Source: Lachnospiraceae bacterium | GTDB taxonomy: Bacteria > Bacillota > Clostridia > Lachnospirales > Lachnospiraceae | DNA: 64,000 nucleotides | Assembly (NCBI GenBank): GCA_910574885.1 | Contig: CAJTDD010000005.1 | Location: forward strand, 124,001-188,000 | Direction of reading: 5' to 3' | Part shown: positions 43,712 through 51,856 of the stretch, piece after piece | Numbering within the stretch: position 1 is the first letter of the stretch | How the letters are laid out: every line of letters starts with the position of its first letter | Notes under the pieces: generated by a model | What the model was told of the DNA's origin: nothing | Seen by the model: the letters and a program-made list of their open reading frames with translations, nothing else | The model's database searches: none | Program-made: the position numbers and the translations under genes

Positions 43712-44869
43712 ATGGGAGAAATATATTTAGACAACTCCGCGACTACCCGGGCATATGACTGCGTAGGGGAACTGGTAAAGAAGGTAATGTGCGAAGACTA
43801 TGGCAACCCATCTTCCATGCATGCCAAAGGCGTTGCGGCAGAGCAATATATAAAAGAAGCAAAAGAGACATTTGCCAAGCTTCTCAAGGTGCAGCCTAAG
43901 GAAATCGTGTTCACGTCCGGCGGGACGGAGAGCGATAATCTTGCGCTTAGGGGCGTTGCCATGGCGAACCAGCGTGCCGGGAAACATCTGATTACCACTG
44001 CCATTGAACACCCGGCAATCATCAATACCATGCGCCATTTAGAGGAGGAAGGGTTCCGAGTGACCTATCTTCCGGTGGACCGCTACGGAAGGGTGAAGTT
44101 AGATGCGCTGAAGGAGGCATTGTGTAAAGATACTATCCTTGTATCCATTATGTATGTGAATAACGAGGTAGGCTCTGTCCAGCCGATTCAGGAGGCAGCG
44201 GGTATCGTAAAGGCATATAACCAGAACATCCTGTTCCATGTGGATGCGGTACAGGGCTTCGGGAAATATCGGATTTACCCGAAAAAACTGAAGGTAGATC
44301 TGTGTTCGATCAGTGGGCATAAGATTCATGGGCCTAAGGGTACGGGAATCTTATATATTGGGGAAAATGTGAAGATTAAGCCTATCGTATTCGGCGGAGA
44401 ACAGCAGAAGAATATCCGTTCCGGTACGGAAAATGTTCCGGGCATTGCGGGTATTTCCTTAGCGGCGAAGATGATTTATCAGGATTTGGATGTGAAGGTG
44501 GCGCGGATGCGCAGGCTGAAACAGCGGTTCATCAAGGGTGTCAGCCAGATTGAAGATACCGTCATACACGGGCTTTATGATGAGACCAGCGCACCCCACA
44601 TTATCAGCGTAGGTTTTGCGGGAATCCGAAGCGAAGTGCTTCTGCATGCCTTGGAGGAAAAAGGCATCTATGTATCCTCCGGGTCGGCATGCTCGTCGAA
44701 TCATCCTCAGGTCAGCGGCGTCCTGAAAGGCATCGGGGCAAGGCAGGAATTCTTAGACGCTACCTTGCGGTTCAGTATGTCAGAATTTACAACGCCACAG
44801 GAGATTGACTATACGTTAGATACCCTCTACAATATAGTGCCGAACCTTCGGAAATATACCAGGCGTTAA
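43712..44869 (+). CDS. Cysteine desulfurase (NifS/IscS family)
   Basis: A PLP enzyme of 385 residues with IYLDNSATTRAYD, FTSGGTESDNLAL, the Lys in SISGHKIHGPKGTG, and the active Cys in VSSGSACSSNHPQ. It mobilises sulfur from cysteine as persulfide. The thiI gene begins 34 bp downstream, so the likely acceptor is ThiI in tRNA 4-thiouridine synthesis, a pairing common in Gram-positive bacteria, rather than an Fe-S scaffold. AGGAAG precedes ATG 43712. Confidence 0.93.
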   Translation: MGEIYLDNSATTRAYDCVGELVKKVMCEDYGNPSSMHAKGVAAEQYIKEAKETFAKLLKVQPKEIVFTSGGTESDNLALRGVAMANQRAGKHLITTAIEHPAIINTMRHLEEEGFRVTYLPVDRYGRVKLDALKEALCKDTILVSIMYVNNEVGSVQPIQEAAGIVKAYNQNILFHVDAVQGFGKYRIYPKKLKVDLCSISGHKIHGPKGTGILYIGENVKIKPIVFGGEQQKNIRSGTENVPGIAGISLAAKMIYQDLDVKVARMRRLKQRFIKGVSQIEDTVIHGLYDETSAPHIISVGFAGIRSEVLLHALEEKGIYVSSGSACSSNHPQVSGVLKGIGARQEFLDATLRFSMSEFTTPQEIDYTLDTLYNIVPNLRKYTRR

Positions 44870-44903
44870 GAAAAATATGTGAATAGAAGAGAGAAGAGAG
44901 AAG

Positions 44904-46085
44904 ATGAGATATCATACTTTTTTAATTAAATACGGAGAGATAGGAATCAAAGGCAAGAACCGTTATCTGTTTGAGGATGCGCTCGTCAGACAGGTGCGGT
45001 TCGCACTGAAAGACGTAGAAGGGCAGTTTGAAGTCCATAAGTCCCAGGCAAGGATTTATGTGGACTGTGACGGGGATTATGATTATGACGATACGGTGGA
45101 ACATTTGAAGCGGGTGTTCGGTATCGTGGGAATCTGCCCGGTAGTCCGTATGGAGGATGGGGGATTTGAGCAGTTGAAGAAGGACGTGGTCGCCTATATG
45201 GACGAGGCGTATCCGGATAAGAACCTGACCTTCAAGGTGGAGGCAAGGCGTGCGCGGAAATCCTACCCCCTTACTTCCATGGAGATTAACTGCGCGCTGG
45301 GCGAGGCGATTCTTGACGCATTTCCTGAGACGAAGGTGGACGTGCATCATCCGGATGTGATGCTGAACGTAGAGGTGCGCAATGAGATCTACGTCTATTC
45401 CAGGATTATCCCGGGGGCAGGCGGGATGCCGGTGGGAACCAACGGTAAGGCCATGCTGCTTTTGTCAGGCGGGATTGACAGCCCTGTAGCCGGGTATATG
45501 ATTTCCAAGCGGGGAGTGGGAATTGAGGCCACTTATTTTCATGCGCCGCCCTATACCAGTGAACGGGCGAAGCAGAAGGTGGTGGACCTGGCGAGAATTG
45601 TGTCGCGGTATGCCGGGCCGGTTAAGTTACATGTGGTGAATTTTACGGACATTCAGTTGTATATTTATGACCAGTGTCCTCACGATGAGCTGACGATTAT
45701 TATGAGAAGGTATATGATGCGTATTGCGGAACATTTCGCGAAAAAGGATGGGTGCCTTGGTCTGATTACGGGCGAGAGCATCGGGCAGGTGGCGAGCCAG
45801 ACCATGCAGAGCCTTGCCGCCACCAACGACGTCTGCACGATGCCGGTGTACCGGCCTGTGATTGGGTTTGACAAGCAGGAGATCGTGAATATTTCTGAGA
45901 AGATTGGGACTTATGAGACGTCTATCCAGCCCTTTGAGGACTGCTGTACGATTTTTGTGGCGAAGCATCCGGTGACGAAGCCCAATGTGGAGGTGATTCG
46001 CAGGTCGGAAGAGCATCTGAGCGAGAAGATCGATGAGTTGATGAAGACGGCGCTTGAGACGGTGGAGATTATTGAGGTGAAATAG
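44904..46085 (+). CDS. thiI: tRNA 4-thiouridine synthase ThiI
   Basis: A protein of 393 residues: N-terminal ferredoxin-like and THUMP domains (~1-165), then a PP-loop pyrophosphatase domain with LLLSGGIDSPVAGYMISKRG and later ITGESIGQVASQTMQSL. It adenylates U8 of tRNA and inserts sulfur taken from the desulfurase encoded upstream. There is no C-terminal rhodanese domain, as in many Firmicutes; the Cys pair DCCTIF near residue 345 lies in the PP-loop domain. AGAGAAG precedes ATG 44904. Confidence 0.95.
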   Translation: MRYHTFLIKYGEIGIKGKNRYLFEDALVRQVRFALKDVEGQFEVHKSQARIYVDCDGDYDYDDTVEHLKRVFGIVGICPVVRMEDGGFEQLKKDVVAYMDEAYPDKNLTFKVEARRARKSYPLTSMEINCALGEAILDAFPETKVDVHHPDVMLNVEVRNEIYVYSRIIPGAGGMPVGTNGKAMLLLSGGIDSPVAGYMISKRGVGIEATYFHAPPYTSERAKQKVVDLARIVSRYAGPVKLHVVNFTDIQLYIYDQCPHDELTIIMRRYMMRIAEHFAKKDGCLGLITGESIGQVASQTMQSLAATNDVCTMPVYRPVIGFDKQEIVNISEKIGTYETSIQPFEDCCTIFVAKHPVTKPNVEVIRRSEEHLSEKIDELMKTALETVEIIEVK

Positions 46086-46130
46086 GAGTACCGGATATTC
46101 CTGTTAGGGATGAACAGTGGTGATAATAAA

Positions 46131-46161
46131 AAGGGCAAGGCTCATATATAAGCCTGCCCTT
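46131..46161 (-). terminator. Intrinsic terminator of the HPr-like gene
   Basis: AAGGGCAAGGCT (46131-46142) pairs with AGCCTGCCCTT (46151-46161) with one bulged A and an 8-nt loop. On the minus strand the stem is followed by TTTTTATTA. On the plus strand it could also end the thiI transcript. Confidence 0.85.
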
Positions 46162-46189
46162 ATGTTCAAAATAACCGTCTGGAATATTC

Positions 46190-46426
46190 TTACTCACAGA
46201 TATAAGCCTTGAGCGCATCGAGAATCGTATCAATCTCAGCCGTATCTGCATGGATGTTCAAGTCAATCGGCTTGGAAAGGTCTAAGCTGAAAATCCCCAT
46301 AATAGACTTCGCGTCGATGACGTACCTTCCGGATACCAAATCGAAATCGTGGTCAAATTTTGTGATATCATTTACAAAAGACTTTACCTTATCAATAGAA
46401 TTCAAAGAAATCTGAACTGTTTTCAT
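46190..46426 (-). CDS. HPr-like protein lacking the phosphorylatable histidine
   Basis: A protein of 78 residues with the HPr fold pattern: MKTVQISLNSIDKVKSFVND, then the Ser-loop region VIDAKSIMGIFSLDLSKPID and a C-terminal helix TILDALKAYIC. At the place of the GLHARPA motif it has IDKVKSF, so the active His-15 is missing, while the region around Ser-46 (KSIMGI) is kept. It therefore cannot pass phosphate from enzyme I and may act as a regulator, for example of CcpA-type control when Ser-phosphorylated. It is a single-gene unit with its own promoter and terminator. Confidence 0.88.
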   Translation of the reverse strand: MKTVQISLNSIDKVKSFVNDITKFDHDFDLVSGRYVIDAKSIMGIFSLDLSKPIDLNIHADTAEIDTILDALKAYICE

Positions 46427-46464
46427 TGGACTATACCTCCCTTATTTTTTCGTGTTCTATACCT

Positions 46465-46493
46465 ATCTTAAAAGTAAGTGGTAGAAAAGTCAA
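46465..46493 (-). promoter_or_regulatory. Promoter of the HPr-like gene
   Basis: On the minus strand TTGACT (46493-46488) and TAAGAT (46470-46465) are spaced by 17 bp, ~35 bp before the start codon at 46426, with GGGAGG between. Confidence 0.7.
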
Positions 46494-46614
46494 GGAACAA
46501 TTTGCCAAAGATGTAAAGTATTCCATCTGAAATATTCTGGCAACCTGCATAGAAGGGAGGGCATCCCGCAATACCTGCCACATGGGGGCAGACGGAAAGG
46601 AATGGTAGTATAAT

Positions 46615-47898
46615 ATGAAAAAAGCAGCATTACATAATCTTGGATGCAAGGTGAACGCATATGAGACAGAAGCAATGCAGGAGTTATTAGTCCGGAACGG
46701 ATATGAGATTGTGCCGTTCCAGGAGAAAGCGGACATTTACATTATTAACACATGCACTGTCACCAATATGGCAGACCGTAAGTCAAGGCAAATGCTGCAC
46801 AGGGCGAGAAAGCAGAACCCGGAGGCTTTAGTGGTGGCATGCGGCTGTTACGTCCAGGCAAAGGAGGGCGAGCAGGAGGAATGTGTGGATGTTGTGATTG
46901 GGAACAACCGCAAGAAGGATTTGATTGAGATATTGGAAGGATTTGAGTCCGGCAAAAAAAGGCTTGAAAAAGAAATATTGGACATCAACCATACCAATGA
47001 ATACGAGGAACTGCACCTTGAGCAGACGGCAGAACATACCCGCGCATACGTAAAGGTGCAGGACGGCTGCAACCAGTTCTGTACCTACTGTATCATTCCT
47101 TATGTCCGGGGAAGGGTCAGAAGTCGCGCCCGGGACAGTGTGCTTGGGGAAATCCAAAAGCTTGCGGATAACGGCTACAAAGAGGCAGTCCTGACCGGAA
47201 TCCATCTAAGCTCCTATGGCATCGATACGAATGACAGCCTGCTTGGCCTGATTCTTGCAGTCCATGAGATTCCGGGCATCCAAAGAATCCGGCTGGGTTC
47301 TCTTGAACCGAGAATCATCACGCAGGAATTTGTGGAAACGCTTGCAGAACTCCCAAAGATATGTCCCCATTTCCACCTATCCCTGCAAAGCGGGTGCGAC
47401 GATACATTAAAGCGGATGAACCGACGCTACACGTCTGAGGAATACTATGAGAAATGTATGCTCCTGCGGAAATATTTCACCCGTCCAGCATTGACCACAG
47501 ATGTAATCGTAGGCTTCCCAGGAGAGACGCAAGAAGAGTTTGCACAGTCCAAGGCATTTATCGACAAGGTCAATTTCTACGAGACTCATGTATTCAAATA
47601 TTCAAAGCGGGAAGGGACGAAGGCGGCAGCCATGAAAGACCAGATACCGGAGGAAATTAAGGCCTGCCGCAGCAATGAGCTTCTTTCGCTTAGCAGAAGG
47701 AAACAGGAGGCTTACGAGGATGCGCTTCTTGGGACGGTGCAGGAAGTCTTGATGGAAGAAGAGATTCTGGTAGGAGGAGAACGTTACCTGACGGGACACA
47801 CCCGGGAATATGTGAAGGTTGGACAGAAATTAGGCGAAAATCGGATAAATGAGTTGGTAAATGTAGAAATTGAGAGCCGTTTACAAATAATTCATTGA
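46615..47898 (+). CDS. mtaB: tRNA N6-threonylcarbamoyladenosine methylthiotransferase (MtaB)
   Basis: A 427-residue radical-SAM methylthiotransferase: the N-terminal UPF0004 domain (LGCKVNAYETEAMQELL; INTCTVTNMADRKSRQ; VACGCYVQ), the radical-SAM core with CNQFCTYCIIPYVRGRVRSR, and a TRAM domain at the C-terminus. It converts t6A to ms2t6A at tRNA position 37. AAAGGA lies 11 nt before ATG 46615. It begins the conserved run mtaB-ireB-ruvX-DUF1292-fur-rnj. Confidence 0.95.
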   Translation: MKKAALHNLGCKVNAYETEAMQELLVRNGYEIVPFQEKADIYIINTCTVTNMADRKSRQMLHRARKQNPEALVVACGCYVQAKEGEQEECVDVVIGNNRKKDLIEILEGFESGKKRLEKEILDINHTNEYEELHLEQTAEHTRAYVKVQDGCNQFCTYCIIPYVRGRVRSRARDSVLGEIQKLADNGYKEAVLTGIHLSSYGIDTNDSLLGLILAVHEIPGIQRIRLGSLEPRIITQEFVETLAELPKICPHFHLSLQSGCDDTLKRMNRRYTSEEYYEKCMLLRKYFTRPALTTDVIVGFPGETQEEFAQSKAFIDKVNFYETHVFKYSKREGTKAAAMKDQIPEEIKACRSNELLSLSRRKQEAYEDALLGTVQEVLMEEEILVGGERYLTGHTREYVKVGQKLGENRINELVNVEIESRLQIIH

Positions 47899-47955
47899 AT
47901 TTTTCCCGTCAATAGGTTAGAATAACAGTGAAGTATTTTTGGAGGACGTGAGTAT

Positions 47956-48219
47956 ATGAGAGATTTAAGCAGCACACAGTTTTTTCAGGTAGAAAGCGGT
48001 CCACAGATTCAAGCAAAAGATATACTTGAGATTGTGTACAGGGCATTGAGCGAAAAAGGATATAATCCGGTGAACCAGATTGTAGGGTATATTATGTCAG
48101 GAGATCCGACATATATCACAAGCTACGACGGGGCGCGCAGCCTGATTATGAAGATGGAGCGGGACGAACTGGTAGAAGAGATGCTTAAAACGTATATTGA
48201 GCACAACAGATGGGTATAA
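47956..48219 (+). CDS. ireB: IreB-family regulatory phosphoprotein (UPF0297/DUF965)
   Basis: A protein of 87 residues matching the family along its whole length: LSSTQFFQVESGPQIQAKD, VYRALSEKGYNPVNQIVGY, SGDPTYITSYDGARSLI. In Enterococcus, IreB is phosphorylated on N-terminal Thr residues by the IreK kinase and affects cephalosporin resistance; the conserved Ser/Thr near the N-terminus (SST) are present. GGAGG precedes ATG 47956. Only 3 bp separate it from ruvX. Confidence 0.93.
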   Translation: MRDLSSTQFFQVESGPQIQAKDILEIVYRALSEKGYNPVNQIVGYIMSGDPTYITSYDGARSLIMKMERDELVEEMLKTYIEHNRWV

Positions 48220-48222
48220 TCT

Positions 48223-48663
48223 ATGAGAATCATGGGACTGGACTACGGCTCTAAGACAGTAGGCGTAGCGATCAGTGACGCTCTGGGCATTACGGCTCAG
48301 GGGATAGAGACAATTTGCCGTAAGGAAGAGAACAAGCTGCGCAAGACCTGTGCGCGTATCGAGGCGTTGATTGAAGAGTATGAGGTTGAGCGGATTGTGC
48401 TTGGGCTTCCGAAGCATATGAACAATGATATTGGGGAACGGGCGGAACAATCCATAGCGTTTGGGAAGATGCTCACCCGGCGGACAGGGCTTGAGGTCGT
48501 GATGTGGGACGAGCGCCTGACTACGGTTGAAGCGGAACGGACTTTGATTGAGAATCGTGTGAGACGGGAAGATCGCAAGAAGTATATTGACAAGGTTGCG
48601 GCTGTTATTATATTGCAGGGATATCTGGATGCCGTTGCGGCCGGTCAGGAAAAGTATTCTTGA
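48223..48663 (+). CDS. ruvX: YqgF/RuvX-type RNase H-fold protein (putative pre-16S rRNA nuclease)
   Basis: A protein of 146 residues with [19 protein letters not shown] at the start, [36 protein letters not shown] and a C-terminal [14 protein letters not shown]. The acidic residues Asp-6, Glu and Asp of the RNase H fold are present. Homologues process the 5' end of 16S rRNA. It sits 3 bp after ireB, as in many Firmicutes. Confidence 0.94.
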   Translation: MRIMGLDYGSKTVGVAISDALGITAQGIETICRKEENKLRKTCARIEALIEEYEVERIVLGLPKHMNNDIGERAEQSIAFGKMLTRRTGLEVVMWDERLTTVEAERTLIENRVRREDRKKYIDKVAAVIILQGYLDAVAAGQEKYS

Positions 48664-48673
48664 GGAGTTATTT

Positions 48674-48934
48674 ATGGAGAAGATAAGATTCAGATCGGAA
48701 GAGATTCCGGAGGAAGTGGACTTTTTTGTGCTGGAACAGACGAAGGTGAACGGCGTGACCTATATCCTGGTTACAGATTCGGAAGACGGGGATGCGGAGT
48801 GCCTGATACTCAAGGATACGTCAAAGGATACGTCGTCGGACAGTATCTACGAGATTGTCGAAGACGACGTGGAGCTTACGGCAATATCGAAGGTCTTCGA
48901 GGAGCTGCTTGAAGACGTCGAGATCGAAAGGTAA
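48674..48934 (+). CDS. DUF1292 family small acidic protein
   Basis: A protein of 86 residues with the DUF1292 pattern (FFVLEQTKVNGVTYILVTDS; ECLILKDTSKDTSSD; VDDVELTAISKVF-like tail). It is strongly acidic and has no known activity. GAGGAG precedes ATG 48674; the frame also opens inside ruvX at 48587. Its conserved position between ruvX and the Fur-family gene is the main clue. Confidence 0.88.
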   Translation: MEKIRFRSEEIPEEVDFFVLEQTKVNGVTYILVTDSEDGDAECLILKDTSKDTSSDSIYEIVEDDVELTAISKVFEELLEDVEIER

Positions 48935-48940
48935 TATACT

Positions 48941-49399
48941 ATGTCCATCAGTAAAGAGAATTTTAAGAAAATGCTGAAAGAAAAGGGTCTTAAAGTAACC
49001 AACCAGCGGTTGCTTGTGTTAGAGGTACTTGCAGATCATCGTGATAAGCACATGACTGCGGAAGACATTTATGAACTGGTAAAGGAAGACTATCCGGAGA
49101 TCGGACTGGCTACTATTTACCGGACTGTGCAGTTGTTACGGGAAATGCAGTTGGTGGATCGGATCAATCTTGATGATGGGTGCCTGCGCTATGAGATCAG
49201 CGATATGTTTGACGGGGAGACGAAGCATCATCATCATCATCTGATATGTAAGACATGTGGAAAAGTGGTTCCGTTTGAAGAGGACCTCTTAGACGAATTA
49301 GAGCGTCTTGTTGAGCAGGAGACGGGATTCCATGTGTCAGACCACGAATTAAAGTTCTACGGACAATGCCAAGAGTGCCTGAAAATGGCAGGACAATAG
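48941..49399 (+). CDS. Fur-family metalloregulator
   Basis: A protein of 152 residues with a winged HTH (LKVTNQRLLVLEVLADHRDK; LATIYRTVQLLREMQLVDRI) and a C-terminal metal and dimerisation domain carrying the His-rich KHHHHHLICKTCGKVVPFEE and a second CxxC (YGQCQECLKM) for structural zinc. Family members sense Fe, Zn, Mn or peroxide; the run of five His is a common Fur feature, but the specific metal cannot be told. It lies 6 bp after the DUF1292 gene and just before RNase J. Confidence 0.92.
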   Translation: MSISKENFKKMLKEKGLKVTNQRLLVLEVLADHRDKHMTAEDIYELVKEDYPEIGLATIYRTVQLLREMQLVDRINLDDGCLRYEISDMFDGETKHHHHHLICKTCGKVVPFEEDLLDELERLVEQETGFHVSDHELKFYGQCQECLKMAGQ

Positions 49400-49426
49400 A
49401 ACGGAGACGCACGTGGAGGTGTAAAT

Positions 49427-51094
49427 TTGAAGAGAGAAAACAATGGAAAATTGCGAATCATTCCGCTTGGAGGTCTGGAAAAAATCGGAATGAATATCAC
49501 TGCCTTCGAGTATGAAGACAGTATTATTGTCGTGGATTGCGGTCTGGCATTCCCGGAGGATGACATGCTGGGGATCGATCTTGTCATCCCGGACGTGACC
49601 TATTTAAAAGACAATATCCAGAAGGTGAAAGGATTCGTGATTACCCATGGACATGAAGACCATATCGGCGCATTATGCTATGTATTGCGGGAGATGAATC
49701 TTCCAATCTATGCGACAAAGCTTACCATGGGAATTATTGAGAGAAAATTAACGGAGCATAACCTGCTTAGGAGTACCCGGAGGAAGGTGGTAAAGCACGG
49801 GCAGTCCATCAACCTTGGGCAGTTTCGGATTGAGTTCATCAAGACGAACCACAGTATCCAGGATGCGGCGGCGCTGGCAATCTATTCCCCGGCAGGAATC
49901 GTGGTGCATACGGGAGACTTTAAGGTAGATTATACGCCGGTGTTCGGGGACGCCATTGATTTGCAGCGGTTTGCAGAGATTGGGAAGAAGGGAGTCCTTG
50001 CATTGATGTCGGACAGCACCAATGCGGAGCGGAAAGGCTTTACCCAGTCGGAGCGGACGGTGGGGATTACCTTCGACCACATTTTTTCGGAACATCAGAA
50101 TACAAGGATTATCATTGCCACCTTTGCATCCAATGTAGACAGGGTGCAGCAGATTATTAATTCGGCATGCAAATATGACCGGAAGGTGGTGGTGGAAGGG
50201 CGCAGTATGGTCAATATCATTCAGGTTGCACAGGAGCTTGGATATCTGAATGTGCCTGACAAGACGCTGATTGAGATTGACCAGCTCAAGAACTATCCGC
50301 CGGAAAAGACGGTGCTGATTACTACGGGAAGCCAGGGGGAATCCATGGCTGCTTTGTCCCGTATGGCTGCGGATGTCCATAAGAAGGTTTCCATTATGCC
50401 TGGGGATACGGTCATTTTCAGTTCCAACCCGATTCCTGGCAATGAGAAATCCGTTTCCAGAGTCATCAATGAGCTGTCGGCAAAGGGGGCGGACGTTATC
50501 TTTTCCGACGCCCATGTATCCGGGCATGCTTGCCAGGAAGAACTGAAGCTGATTTATTCGCTGGTGAAGCCTAAGTATGCGATCCCGGTACACGGGGAAT
50601 ACCGCCATCTCAAGGCAAATGCAGGGATTGCGACGACTCTTGGAATCCCTAAGGAGAATGTGTTCATTCTCCAGTCCGGGGATGTGTTGGAACTGTGTTC
50701 CCAGGAGGCGAAGATTGTAGACAAGGTACACACAGGAGAGATTCTGGTAGATGGCCTTGGCGTGGGCGATGTGGGAAATATCGTACTGCGTGACAGGCAG
50801 CATTTGGCGGAGGATGGAATCCTGATTGTGGTTCTGACCCTTGAGAAGGGAAGCAACCAACTGCTTGCCGGACCGGATATCGTTTCCCGGGGATTCGTCT
50901 ATGTCAGAGAGTCCGAGGGACTGATGGAAGAGGCCCGCAATGTGGTGTCGGAGGCTGTGGAAGACTGTCTGCTGCACCAGCGCAATGCGGATTGGAGCAA
51001 GATTAAGATGGTGATTCGGGATACCATGAATGAGTTTATCTGGAAGCGCACCAAGAGAAAACCTATGGTGCTGCCGATTATTATGGATGTATAA
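49427..51094 (+). CDS. rnj: Ribonuclease J
   Basis: A 555-residue metallo-beta-lactamase/beta-CASP nuclease: IIPLGGLEKIGMNITAFEY, VITHGHEDHIGALCYVLREM (HxHxDH), TNHSIQDAAALAI, HTGDFKVDYTPV, GSQGESMAALSRMA, and VHGEYRHLKANAGIA. It has both 5'-exonuclease and endonuclease activity in mRNA turnover and rRNA processing. The start is TTG 49427, 7 nt after a strong GGAGG; there is no ATG in frame before the conserved sequence. A T-tailed hairpin follows the stop. Confidence 0.96.
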   Translation: MKRENNGKLRIIPLGGLEKIGMNITAFEYEDSIIVVDCGLAFPEDDMLGIDLVIPDVTYLKDNIQKVKGFVITHGHEDHIGALCYVLREMNLPIYATKLTMGIIERKLTEHNLLRSTRRKVVKHGQSINLGQFRIEFIKTNHSIQDAAALAIYSPAGIVVHTGDFKVDYTPVFGDAIDLQRFAEIGKKGVLALMSDSTNAERKGFTQSERTVGITFDHIFSEHQNTRIIIATFASNVDRVQQIINSACKYDRKVVVEGRSMVNIIQVAQELGYLNVPDKTLIEIDQLKNYPPEKTVLITTGSQGESMAALSRMAADVHKKVSIMPGDTVIFSSNPIPGNEKSVSRVINELSAKGADVIFSDAHVSGHACQEELKLIYSLVKPKYAIPVHGEYRHLKANAGIATTLGIPKENVFILQSGDVLELCSQEAKIVDKVHTGEILVDGLGVGDVGNIVLRDRQHLAEDGILIVVLTLEKGSNQLLAGPDIVSRGFVYVRESEGLMEEARNVVSEAVEDCLLHQRNADWSKIKMVIRDTMNEFIWKRTKRKPMVLPIIMDV

Positions 51095-51105
51095 ATTTTT
51101 AAAAA

Positions 51106-51142
51106 GGCTTTTGACAGTCGGTACTGTCAGGAGTCTTTTTTT
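51106..51142 (+). terminator. Intrinsic terminator after RNase J
   Basis: TGACAGT (51112-51118) and ACTGTCA (51123-51129) form a perfect stem with a CGGT loop, extended by AAGG/TCTT pairing, and end in seven T residues. The remaining 51143-51260 is GC-rich and shows no ORF with a ribosome site. Confidence 0.88.
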
Positions 51143-51266
51143 ATGCGCAGACCCGTGCAGAGGAAATATCCGCTTGGGCGGTGCACGGGCCGCGCGGCGG
51201 GTAGGGGAAGCTGTCTCTTCCCTGCTTGATTGTGACCCTGCCCGATGGCTCATATTTATTGAAATA

Positions 51267-51313
51267 AACAGTATAAAACAGTTGACAACAGTATTGTACT
51301 GTTATATACTGTT
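51267..51313 (+). promoter_or_regulatory. Consensus promoter with GntR operator dyads
   Basis: TTGACA (51282-51287) and TATACT (51305-51310) are 17 bp apart. The spacer contains the perfect dyad ACAGTA-TTG-TACTGT (51288-51302). A wider pair, AACAGTATA (51267-51275) and TATACTGTT (51305-51313), brackets the whole promoter. ACAGT/ACTGT boxes are typical of GntR-type autoregulation, so the following regulator probably represses its own operon. Confidence 0.82.
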
Positions 51314-51333
51314 TGTAAAGAAGGAGGGATGAA

Positions 51334-51705
51334 ATGAAATTAATCATTAATCATTCTTCCATGCAGCCAATCTACGAACAGATTGTGGAGCAGATTAAGA
51401 ACAAGGTTATGCATGGGGAACTTAAAGAAGATACGGCGCTTCCGTCTGTAAGGACGCTGGCGAAGGAATTAAAGGTCAGCGCATTGACGGTGAAGAAAGC
51501 CTATGACGTGCTGGAAGAGGAAGGCTTCGTGAACACAGTTCACGGGAAAGGCAGCTTCGTGGCTTTTGCCAGTCAGGGATTGATGCTTGAGGAGAAGAAG
51601 AAGGAAGTCGAGGCGGATTTAGAGCGGGCAATCCGGAAAGGACGAAGCTGCGGGATGACGGACTCGGAGATCCAGACGTTATTTGGGCTTATTATGGACG
51701 ACTGA
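51334..51705 (+). CDS. GntR-family regulator, YtrA subfamily
   Basis: A protein of 123 residues: an N-terminal winged HTH (QIVEQIKNKVMHGELKEDTA, LPSVRTLAKELKVSALTVKK, FVNTVHGKGSFVAF) and a short ~40-residue C-terminal tail, the size of YtrA-type repressors that respond to cell-envelope stress or antibiotics. AGGAGG at 51321-51326 precedes ATG 51334. It heads an operon with an ABC ATPase and an ABC-2 permease, behind a promoter full of matching dyads. Confidence 0.92.
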   Translation: MKLIINHSSMQPIYEQIVEQIKNKVMHGELKEDTALPSVRTLAKELKVSALTVKKAYDVLEEEGFVNTVHGKGSFVAFASQGLMLEEKKKEVEADLERAIRKGRSCGMTDSEIQTLFGLIMDD

Positions 51706-51718
51706 AGCAGGAGCCCGG

Positions 51719-51856
51719 ATGAAAAGGGAAGAAGTCCGGATGAAGGGGAAAGAGAGAATGGAAGAAATCCGGATGAAGAGAGTAGAGAGAATGGAAGAAG
51801 TCCGGATGAAGAAAGATAAGTGGCAGGAGGATTGGCAGGATGTTGAGATTGAATAG
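51719..51856 (+). CDS. Candidate small protein of 45 residues made of 11-residue repeats
   Basis: GCAGGAG at 51707-51713 lies 5 nt before ATG 51719, and the frame runs to TAG at 51854-51856, overlapping the ABC ATPase start by 17 bp. The product repeats a highly charged, helix-forming unit (MEEVRMKKDKW, MEEIRMKRVER and a first variant). No homologue is recognised. Its good ribosome site and position between regulator and ATPase support translation, perhaps for coupling. It may instead be an expanded repeat with no selected product. Confidence 0.4.
   Translation: MKREEVRMKGKERMEEIRMKRVERMEEVRMKKDKWQEDWQDVEIE
51728..51820 (+). repeat. 33-bp tandem repeat, nearly three copies
   Basis: Units at 51728-51760, 51761-51793 and (partial) 51794-51820 start GAAGAAGTCCGGATGAAG or with one base changed. 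The 33-bp period equals 11 codons and keeps a frame open on this strand. Confidence 0.85.

Noticed and set aside
49748-51253. Long minus-strand ORF (501 codons) opposite RNase J
   Set aside because: It is the antisense shadow of a highly conserved gene, with no family features or ribosome site.
51728-51820. 33-bp repeats as a CRISPR-like array
   Set aside because: Copies abut directly with no unique spacers and no cas genes are nearby.
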